DNA from: Sporolactobacillus kofuensis
GTDB taxonomy: Bacteria > Bacillota > Bacilli > Bacillales > Sporolactobacillaceae
Direction of reading: 5' to 3'
NCBI RefSeq assembly: GCF_024125425.1
Contig: NZ_JAMXWN010000017.1
Coordinates: forward strand, 1 to 59,397
Length of the DNA: 59,397 bases
Below the pieces are notes generated by a model that ran no database searches, had not been told where the DNA came from, and saw nothing but the letters and a program-made list of their open reading frames with translations. A program made the translations under genes and the position numbers. Every line of letters starts with the position of its first letter. Position 1 is the first letter of the stretch. Positions 35,901 to 42,146 of this stretch are shown here, piece by piece.

Positions 35901-36515
35901 CGCGGAGCGGGAAATCTATTGGGTGCAGAGCAGCATGGGTTTATTGATTCGGTTGGTTTCGACCTTTATTCTCAGATGCTTCAAGACGCCATTGCAAAAC
36001 GGAGCAACAAAGAGCCCGCTGTCAAGTTGCCGCCAAAAGTCACTATTGAGATGGACATTGATGCGTATATTCCGGATCAGTACATTGCGGACTCACTGCA
36101 AAAAATTGATATGTATAAACGATTTAAATCGGCGGAAACGCTTAATGATGTAGAAGAACTAAAGGATGAGATGATTGATCGTTTCGGGGACTACCCGAGA
36201 GAGGTTGCCGATCTGTTTAAAGTTGCAGAGGTACGAGTGATTGCCAACAAACTAATGGTTGAGGAAATCAAACAGCAAAATGCTGAGGTCACGGTTATCT
36301 TTTCAGAGGTGGGCTGGAAGGCACTCGATCGTGAATCGTTATTTAAATCAATTAGTAGAATGGGGACAGGCGTCGGGCTTGGTTCTGAAGGGACAAAGAT
36401 GAAGATTACGATGAAACAGAATATACGGCGTACTGAAGGACCAATGCTGGATGAAGTCGCTAAACTACTTAGTGGTATTGAACAGGTACAGAACGCGTCT
36501 GAGAAAGTCGGTTAA
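32964..36515 (+). CDS. mfd: Transcription-repair coupling factor Mfd
   Basis: 1183 residues, the family length. UvrB-like modules lie N-terminal ([11 protein letters not shown], about 36; [16 protein letters not shown], about 171). The CarD-like RNA-polymerase-binding module is at about 507-563 ([21 protein letters not shown]). The RecG-type translocase follows, with Walker A [9 protein letters not shown] (about 655), DEEQRFG (about 756), [13 protein letters not shown] and RGRVGRS. The TRG segment [20 protein letters not shown] is near 970. Mfd removes stalled RNA polymerase and recruits UvrA. GCGAGGG precedes the ATG. Confidence 0.96.
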   Translation: [1183 protein letters not shown]

Positions 36516-36609
36516 ATTTGGTGGAAAATGCATACTTTGTCTAGGAGCGCAGATAATAATGCAAGGAATAAATGATTTTTGCGGAAGCGGAAAGAGAGGA
36601 CATCCTTGT

Positions 36610-37146
36610 ATGAAAGCAACTGGCATTGTCCGCCGAATCGATGATCTTGGGCGGGTAGTTATTCCCAAAGAAATACGGCGAACGCTTCGAATTCGTGAAG
36701 GCGATCCATTAGAAATTTTTGTTGATCATGACGGTGAAGTGATCTTAAAAAAATATTCACCGATGAGTGAACTAGGAGATTTTGCGAAGGAATACGCAGA
36801 ATCGTTGGCTGAAAATTCCGGCAAATTAACACTGGTCAGCGATCGAGATACCATTATTGCCGTCTCAGGCGGATCCAAAAAAGACTATCTCGACAGAAGG
36901 CTGCTTTCCGTACCTGAAAAATCGATGGAACAGCGGCAGACCATCTTTGAACCAAACCAAGGCGAACCGTTATTGGAAGGCCATGAGAACTTATCTGGTT
37001 CGTATGTCATTGCCCCGATTATTGCCAGTGGCGATCCCATTGGTACAATCATCCTTATTGATAAAGACAAGAAAACGATGAGTGAAGTGGAAGTTAAGCT
37101 TGCGGAGACAGCAGCCGGTTTTCTTGGTCGGCAAATGGAACATTAA
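36610..37146 (+). CDS. spoVT: Stage V sporulation regulator SpoVT
   Basis: 178 residues, identical in length to B. subtilis SpoVT. An AbrB-like swapped-hairpin DNA-binding domain (MKATGIVRRIDDLGRVVIPK, 1-50) is followed by a GAF-like domain (about 57-178). It tunes sigma-G-dependent forespore genes. The reading frame is open upstream, but AGAGAGGA directly before ATG 36610 fixes the start. TGCATA (36529) and CAGATAATA (36550) upstream are weakly sigma-G-like. Confidence 0.95.
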   Translation: MKATGIVRRIDDLGRVVIPKEIRRTLRIREGDPLEIFVDHDGEVILKKYSPMSELGDFAKEYAESLAENSGKLTLVSDRDTIIAVSGGSKKDYLDRRLLSVPEKSMEQRQTIFEPNQGEPLLEGHENLSGSYVIAPIIASGDPIGTIILIDKDKKTMSEVEVKLAETAAGFLGRQMEH

Positions 37147-37155
37147 TGATGAATG

Positions 37156-37183
37156 AAAGAGGCGATGATTTCGCCTCTTTTTT
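37156..37183 (+). terminator. Intrinsic terminator after spoVT
   Basis: AAAGAGGCG (37156-37164) pairs perfectly with CGCCTCTTT (37172-37180), followed by TTT. A degenerate dispersed-element copy follows immediately. Confidence 0.88.
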
Positions 37184-37325
37184 AACGGAAAAATGTAGCG
37201 AAGACGCGTGCCGGCGAGTCGCCGCAGAGTATTGGTGAGTCAAGGCGCGCCTGCATTTGGATAGGAGCAGGTTGAGTTGAGTTTAAATGCGTACAACCTA
37301 GCCCTTTTGTCTCCAAGCGATACTT
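37184..37325 (+). repeat. Dispersed intergenic element, copy E (degenerate)
   Basis: Only the head AATGTAGCGAAGACGCGTGCCG and scattered GCCGCAGAG / GTGAGTC / GCGCCTGC motifs are recognisable. Position directly after a terminator supports membership in the family. Confidence 0.4.
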
Positions 37326-37356
37326 CGTGTGTTCAAGAGTAGTGGAAGAGCCAACC

Positions 37357-37383
37357 TTGAAAATCCATAGAGTATGGTATAAT
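37357..37383 (+). promoter_or_regulatory. Promoter of yabM, extended -10
   Basis: TATAAT (37378-37383) preceded by TGG (extended -10), with TTGAAA at 37357-37362 and a short 15-bp spacer. It lies 34 nt before the start. Confidence 0.55.
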
Positions 37384-37416
37384 CCAATTTAGAAATGAGG
37401 AAAAGCGAGAAAAATC

Positions 37417-39045
37417 ATGGGAAATAAGCAAAGGGAAAGTCATCGGGTTTGGCGCGGTGCGGCGATTCTCACCGGCGCAGCACTGCTTGTTAAGGTTATG
37501 AGTGCGCTTTATCGGCTTCCTTATCAAAATTTTGCTGGCGATGTTGGCTTTTATGTTTATCAACAAATCTATCCTTTTTATGCATTGGCAGTGGCACTTG
37601 GGACTACCGGTTTTCCGATTGTGATTTCAAAATATATGGCGGAAACTGATGAACAATCGAACAGGGCAGCGCTTCAAAGACATGCAATGGTTGCTTTGCT
37701 TCTATTGTGCGGGTTCTTTTTTGTGTTCTTATTCTTCTTTGCACGCGCGCTTTCAGCATTTATTGGTGATCAACACTTGGCACAATTGATTCGTATTGCA
37801 GCATCAGTCTATCTTTTTGTGCCTATGGTTGCTCTATTACGTGGCACTTTTCAAGGGGACAAAGAAAATATGCTGCCGACTGCTTTGTCCCAGATCGGAG
37901 AGCAGTTGACCCGTGTACTGTTCATTCTTGGTAGTTCGTGGTTCTTGTTCGTCAATCATGGCAATGCTTATCAGTTTGGTTTAACAGCAACTGCGGGTTC
38001 TGCTTTCGCCCCAGTGGTCTCTCTCTTGATCTTGTTGTTGTTCCTTCCTCAAAAATGTATATTTTTTCAAAATATCCTGGCCAAGAGCATTGCGCCAATC
38101 CATTGGCGATTAGTGAAAAGTCTGATCATCAGTGGGTGTTTGTTCTCTATTCTGGCCCTTCCGCTCCTCACGTTTCAACTTATTGATTCACTGACTGTGC
38201 TGCGGCTCTTGGGAAAACTACAGCTTGCGGATCCACGCGCAGAGAAGGGAATCTATGATCGTGCCTATCAATTGACGCAATTTGGTATGATTGCGGCAAC
38301 ATCGCTCACTGCTGCTATCGTACCGCGTCTCGCACAGCTTTCTGCACTCCAAAAAGAACACGATTTTCAATTAGAAGCGACACTCGCATTAAAAATAAGT
38401 CTGGCATTTGGTGCGGCAGCCGCCGCAGGACTTGCGGTAATTAGCCGTGAAGTTAATATCATGTTATTTCGGAATGCAGACGGAACACCTTCTTTTGCAC
38501 TCGCTTCACTGACCATGCTGACGCTTTCACTAATTCTGACCGCTTCCGGCATCCTGGAGGCCGCGGGTAAACCATGGATTCCATTTTCTTTTCTTTTGAT
38601 TGGTACGCTCGTTAAAGGAGTGGGCAATAGTTTGCTCATTCCGCGTCTTTCCATAACTGGGGCGTCGCTCGCAACATGCATAGGAACAGCGGTTACAGCG
38701 GGATTATGTCTCTACTATTTGGAGCGCGTTCGACTGATCAACCGTCTCCCATGGAAGACACTGGTGAAACTAGCCCTAGCACTCACGGGTATGGTTGGTG
38801 CCGTGTGGGTTTGGAAAGCGGGAGTGGATCGTTGGAGCACCATCCTTGATACACGGCTGCATGCTGCTTTGCTTGCGTTATCCGGAGCAACCATCGGTGG
38901 GATCGTGTTTATCATCATGATGTATTCGATCCGTTATTTGGACAAACGCGATTGGCACATGCTCCCATTACCGGGATTCCGAAAGAAAGGTGCCAACGTG
39001 CCAAACGAGGAATCTAGGGCGATCTCTGAGTCACGGAAACTGTGA
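37417..39045 (+). CDS. yabM: MOP-superfamily flippase YabM (SpoVB/MurJ-like)
   Basis: 542 residues with about 14 hydrophobic helices. GAAILTGAALLVKVMSALYR (about 11-30) and YQNFAGDVGFYVYQQIYPFYA are typical of the polysaccharide-exporter branch that includes SpoVB and MurJ. The likely role is moving lipid-linked cell-envelope intermediates across the membrane; the exact substrate is unknown. In B. subtilis yabN follows, but here an HU gene comes next. Confidence 0.87.
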   Translation: MGNKQRESHRVWRGAAILTGAALLVKVMSALYRLPYQNFAGDVGFYVYQQIYPFYALAVALGTTGFPIVISKYMAETDEQSNRAALQRHAMVALLLLCGFFFVFLFFFARALSAFIGDQHLAQLIRIAASVYLFVPMVALLRGTFQGDKENMLPTALSQIGEQLTRVLFILGSSWFLFVNHGNAYQFGLTATAGSAFAPVVSLLILLLFLPQKCIFFQNILAKSIAPIHWRLVKSLIISGCLFSILALPLLTFQLIDSLTVLRLLGKLQLADPRAEKGIYDRAYQLTQFGMIAATSLTAAIVPRLAQLSALQKEHDFQLEATLALKISLAFGAAAAAGLAVISREVNIMLFRNADGTPSFALASLTMLTLSLILTASGILEAAGKPWIPFSFLLIGTLVKGVGNSLLIPRLSITGASLATCIGTAVTAGLCLYYLERVRLINRLPWKTLVKLALALTGMVGAVWVWKAGVDRWSTILDTRLHAALLALSGATIGGIVFIIMMYSIRYLDKRDWHMLPLPGFRKKGANVPNEESRAISESRKL

Positions 39046-39128
39046 TCCGCCCACAACTTATGATAGAATGAATAAAAAATATGGCAAAGTATGTTTGATT
39101 AATCAATAAATGTGGAGGAATGATTTTA

Positions 39129-39404
39129 ATGAATAAAAACGAGCTGATCCATAAAGTGGCTGAACAGACAGGAATTTCAAAAAAAGAGACCGAAACGGTT
39201 GTCAACGAAACACTTGAACAGGTGATCAGTGCGCTCAACGCAAATGAAAAAGTTCAAATTGTAGGATTTGGAACATTTGAAGTGCGTGAACGTGCGAGCA
39301 GGACGGGACGCAACCCGCAAACGGGTGAAACAATCACAATCCCGGCTACACGCGTACCTGGATTTAGGGCGGGTAATAAATTAAAGGATGCCGTGAAAAA
39401 ATGA
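39129..39404 (+). CDS. hup: HU-family DNA-binding protein
   Basis: 91 residues. MNKNELIHKVAEQTGISKKE, VQIVGFGTFEVRERASRTGR (about 42-61), NPQTGETITIPA and VPGFRAGNKLKDAVKK define bacterial HU, a nucleoid protein that bends DNA. TGGAGG at 39113 fits ATG 39129 (10-nt spacing), not ATG 39120. It occupies the position of yabN in B. subtilis and overlaps rqcP by 4 bp. HU next to rqcP is an arrangement I associate with Clostridia. Confidence 0.94.
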   Translation: MNKNELIHKVAEQTGISKKETETVVNETLEQVISALNANEKVQIVGFGTFEVRERASRTGRNPQTGETITIPATRVPGFRAGNKLKDAVKK

Positions 39405-39661
39405 GATTGGATAAATACTTGAAGATTTCGCGCTTGATTAAAAGACGAACGGTCGCAAAGGAACTTGCAGATCAAGGCCGTGTAGATATCAATGGTCAGC
39501 CCGGAAAGGCAAGTGCGACGGTTGCAGTAGGTGACGTCTTGACACTTCACTTTGGTCAGAAACCGATGACGGTGCGCGTTCTGCAATTGAAAGAAGTTGT
39601 GAAAAAAGAAGAAGCAACTTCTCTTTATGAAGTTGTTAGTGAACAAGGGTTGAACAAATAA
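39401..39661 (+). CDS. rqcP: Ribosome quality control protein RqcP (YabO)
   Basis: 86-residue S4-domain protein. MRLDKYLKISRLIKRRTVAK, ELADQGRVDINGQPGKAS and VLTLHFGQKPMTVRVLQLK match RqcP, which stabilises the P-site tRNA on obstructed 50S subunits while RqcH adds alanine tails. It is translationally coupled to the HU gene (ATGA). Confidence 0.94.
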   Translation: MRLDKYLKISRLIKRRTVAKELADQGRVDINGQPGKASATVAVGDVLTLHFGQKPMTVRVLQLKEVVKKEEATSLYEVVSEQGLNK

Positions 39662-39751
39662 ATAATGGGCAAACAATTGGCTCATGGCTCTCGTCCTCGG
39701 TTCTAAATGGGACAAATTCCTCATAGTGTATGGAAAAGAGGAGGGAGTCCA

Positions 39752-40060
39752 ATGAGTCAATTTTATTCGTCGCAGATCCCGAATAAAGACAAGCCAATTC
39801 AAAATCAGAACATTGTCGTGAAGGACCGGAAATCAATTGAGATAACAGGGGTTAAGCATGTCGAAAGCTTTGATCATGAAGAATTTCTACTTGAGACTGT
39901 GCTCGGTTATCTCGCAGTTCGGGGCTCTGAATTGAAGATGCAGAATCTGAATGTTGAGCAGGGACAAGTATTGATTGAAGGACATATCATTGAGATCAGT
40001 TATTTGGACGATCAGGGCGGAGAAACCGGTAAAGGCTTCTTCAGTAAGCTGTTTCGATGA
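39752..40060 (+). CDS. yabP: Spore protein YabP
   Basis: 102 residues. VVKDRKSIEITGVKHVESFD (about 21-40), EEFLLETVLGYLAVRG and LNVEQGQVLIEGHIIEISYL match the YabP/YqfC family, sporulation genes under sigma-E. GAGGAGGGAG selects ATG 39752 rather than 39707. The gene pairs with yabQ through a 4-bp overlap. The family is needed for spore formation with a mechanism linked to engulfment and cortex; details are unsettled. Confidence 0.9.
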   Translation: MSQFYSSQIPNKDKPIQNQNIVVKDRKSIEITGVKHVESFDHEEFLLETVLGYLAVRGSELKMQNLNVEQGQVLIEGHIIEISYLDDQGGETGKGFFSKLFR

Positions 40061-40635
40061 CACTTCACGAACAATATGTCTCGCTCATTCTGATGATTGT
40101 CATGGGTGTATGGATCGGTGCTTCATTTTCAGTTTATCAGCGGTACGTGCATCCGGGCAGAGGGCGCCGTTGGCTTTTGCTGATCTCAGACCCCCTCTTT
40201 TGGATTGTACAGGCCTTATTATTATTTGCTCTGCTCATGCCCGTGAATGAAGGGCAATTGCGGCTTTATTATTTTTTAGGTATTGCGCTCGGCTTCGCTT
40301 TCTATAAAGCATTGCTGGAAAGACCTTTTATGCGTCTATTCAACAGAGTGATGACGGCAATTGTCCGAACAGGACGTTTTATCGCAAAAACAGTCTATCA
40401 ATTGTTTCTCTATCCCCTCTTTTTTCTATTGATGCTCGCCTACAGATTGTGTAGAATGACAGTAAGCGTTGTTTTGAAGATTTTGCTTTTTTTGCTTGCC
40501 ATTCCCCTTAAGATTCTGAAAGGCCTGATTCGACTGATTGTGCCGAATCATTGGCTGATCTTTTTGCGAGATACAGGCATCCGGATAAGGCAGAAATTCA
40601 GACAATGGATGTCGGTGCTGATAAAGCGCAAATGA
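40057..40635 (+). CDS. yabQ: Spore membrane protein YabQ
   Basis: 192 residues with four or five hydrophobic helices: MTLHEQYVSLILMIVMGVWI at the start, DPLFWIVQALLLFALLMPVN (about 49-68), then a basic C-terminus. YabQ is a sigma-E-dependent membrane protein of the outer forespore membrane required for cortex formation. The coupled start (ATGA) and the order yabP-yabQ-divIC are conserved. Confidence 0.9.
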   Translation: MTLHEQYVSLILMIVMGVWIGASFSVYQRYVHPGRGRRWLLLISDPLFWIVQALLLFALLMPVNEGQLRLYYFLGIALGFAFYKALLERPFMRLFNRVMTAIVRTGRFIAKTVYQLFLYPLFFLLMLAYRLCRMTVSVVLKILLFLLAIPLKILKGLIRLIVPNHWLIFLRDTGIRIRQKFRQWMSVLIKRK

Positions 40636-40651
40636 TCGGGGGGAATAGTCT

Positions 40652-41032
40652 ATGGAAAGTGCTGGCGCAGAGCGAGTCACACGATTGCAGACAAATTATT
40701 TGCAGTCGCATGAAATGAACGAAAAGAGAAAAAAGAAAAGACGGCAAGGTCTCATTCGTCGATTGGTCGCCTTTTTGGTGGTGTTCGCAATCGCCTGCAC
40801 ATTCATGATTTCCTCTTTGCTTTCGCAATCTCACCATTTAAGCCAAGCTTTGGAAACCAAAGCAGGGCTTCAAAAACAATTGACCCAATCGAAGCAACAG
40901 GCCGGAGAACTGAAGAAACGGATCCAGTTGCTCCACAATAAAAAATATATTGGCGAAATTGCCCGACGTGATTATCTATTATCCAATAAAGGTGAAATTA
41001 TTTTTTCAAAACCCGATCACAACAAGGATTGA
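40652..41032 (+). CDS. divIC: Cell division protein DivIC
   Basis: 126 residues. A basic cytoplasmic N-terminus (KRKKKRRQGLIRRL, about 25-38), one membrane helix (about 39-58) and an extracellular coiled coil (about 60-95) precede ARRDYLLSNKGEIIF, the FtsB/DivIC C-terminal motif. It works with DivIB and FtsL in septum assembly. GGGGGG precedes the ATG. Its stop codon overlaps the -35 of the yabR promoter. Confidence 0.92.
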   Translation: MESAGAERVTRLQTNYLQSHEMNEKRKKKRRQGLIRRLVAFLVVFAIACTFMISSLLSQSHHLSQALETKAGLQKQLTQSKQQAGELKKRIQLLHNKKYIGEIARRDYLLSNKGEIIFSKPDHNKD

Positions 41033-41058
41033 CAGGCACTTTTTTTGCTATGTATAAT
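41029..41058 (+). promoter_or_regulatory. Promoter of yabR
   Basis: TTGACA (41029-41034), 18-bp spacer, TATAAT (41053-41058). Both hexamers are perfect. Confidence 0.78.
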
Positions 41059-41099
41059 AAAATAATTAGTGATACCAATTTAGGAGGAAGCTTTTTTTT

Positions 41100-41510
41100 A
41101 TGTCAATTGAAGCAGGCAGCAAGCTGAAGGGTAAAGTATCAGGAATTACGAACTTCGGAGCCTTTGTTGATTTGCCCGACGGAAAAACAGGGTTGGTTCA
41201 TATCAGTGAGGTTGCGGATCGATATGTGAAAGATATTCATGATGTTTTGACAGTGGGTGATGAAGTCACTGTAAAAGTGTTGCAGGTCGCTCCCGACGGG
41301 AAGATCGGTCTATCGATCCGTAAAGCTGTCGATAAGCCTAAGGTAACATCGTCCAGAGGTCCGAGACACGGTGGAGGCAAGCGGTTTACACGCGAACCAA
41401 GCTTTGAGGACAAAATCTCTCAGTATCTGAAAGACAGTGAAGATCGCCTTTCGACGATTAAGCGCCAAACGGAATCTAAACGTGGAGGGCGCGGCGCAAG
41501 AAGAGGCTGA
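41100..41510 (+). CDS. yabR: S1-domain RNA-binding protein YabR
   Basis: 136 residues. One S1 domain (about 5-75: GSKLKGKVSGITNFGAFVDL, GLVHISEVADRYV, VGDEVTVKVL, GLSIRKA) is followed by a basic, glycine/arginine-rich tail (GPRHGGGKRF ... KRGGRGARRG). It probably binds RNA or ribosomes, like general stress protein 13 homologues. AGGAGGAAG precedes the ATG. Confidence 0.9.
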   Translation: MSIEAGSKLKGKVSGITNFGAFVDLPDGKTGLVHISEVADRYVKDIHDVLTVGDEVTVKVLQVAPDGKIGLSIRKAVDKPKVTSSRGPRHGGGKRFTREPSFEDKISQYLKDSEDRLSTIKRQTESKRGGRGARRG

Positions 41511-41546
41511 GCGCAACCTCCTAGACGTTTCTATATACACATACGA

Positions 41547-41582
41547 AACATCCAAGCTTATCAAGGCTTGGGTGTTTTTTTA
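41547..41582 (+). terminator. Intrinsic terminator after yabR
   Basis: ACATCCAAGC (41548-41557) pairs with GCTTGGGTGT (41566-41575), one T-G pair, followed by TTTTTT. Confidence 0.85.
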
Positions 41583-41779
41583 TGCAAAAGACTAGAAAAT
41601 ATAAAACTATTTGCTTAAAAATACAGCGGAGATGCGAGACGCCTGCGGGATCAGCGAACCAGTGAGACCCCGCAGACTCTTGCCTGTTCGAGGAGGCTCA
41701 CGGATTGCCCGCGGCAAGCGAGCAATCGTAGCACAATTGATAAAAGATAAGGATTGAAGGTTTTTGCCTAGTTTTTAAA
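41583..41779 (+). repeat. Dispersed intergenic element, copy F (reference copy)
   Basis: The most complete copy. Head AGACTAGAAAATATAAAACT is followed by ACAGCGGAGATGCGAGACGC. Stem 1 is CTGCGGG (41643-41649) / CCCGCAG (41669-41675). Then come TTGCCTGTTCGAGGAGGCTC and stem 2 GATTGC (41703-41708) / GCAATC (41722-41727). The tail GATAAGGATTGAAGGTTTTTGCC ends GTTTTT (spans longer than 20 given by their parts). It starts directly after the yabR terminator. Confidence 0.85.
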
Positions 41780-41971
41780 AAATGAAAGTTAAAGGCTTTT
41801 TTGTTTGAAAATACAACAAAAATGAGATACGCCTGTGGGAGTGCGAGCCAAGTGAGACCCCGCAGATAGCGGGAAGACCGAGAAGGCTCACGGATCGCCC
41901 ACGGCAAGCGAGCAATCGAGAAGCAGAGTGGATTCAAAATAAGGCTTGGGTGTCTTTAATCAGCTTTTCTG
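41780..41971 (+). repeat. Dispersed intergenic element, copy G (tandem to F)
   Basis: Second copy in direct tandem. Stem 1 is CTGTGGG / CCCGCAG with one T-G pair, followed by GGCTCACGGATCGCCCACGG and a CTTGGGTGTC...GCTTTTCTGAG tail. It differs from copy F at many sites, so the pair is not a recent duplication. Confidence 0.8.
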
Positions 41972-41991
41972 AGCATATGGATGATCAATAA

Positions 41992-42108
41992 ATCGACAGT
42001 ACATGCGGACAAACGCCGTTCATGGCTGACCATCAGGAAAGGCGTCGAAGTTTTTTTTAGAATGGTTATGCGATTCTGACAAATTACGAACGTCTATTAT
42101 GTTTTAAT
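41992..42108 (+). promoter_or_regulatory. Probable Spo0A-type promoter of spoIIE
   Basis: CTGACA (42076-42081) and TTTAAT (42103-42108) are separated by exactly 21 bp, the unusual spacing known for Spo0A-activated sigma-A promoters such as spoIIE and spoIIG. Near matches to the 0A box TGTCGAA lie upstream: CGTCGAA (42043-42049) and, inverted, ATCGACA (41992-41998). A normally spaced alternative is not evident. Confidence 0.45.
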
Positions 42109-42146
42109 GGATCATACAATCATAAGTTACAAAGGTGGCGAGTGAG

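Noticed and set aside
37357-38918. Minus-strand ORFs opposite yabM, prs, metG and other genes
   Set aside because: All lie within well-supported + strand genes, lack ribosome sites and have the arginine/histidine-rich composition of shadow frames.
42135-42146. GTG 42135 as the spoIIE start
   Set aside because: It overlaps the ribosome site AAAGGTGG. ATG 42147 has proper spacing.
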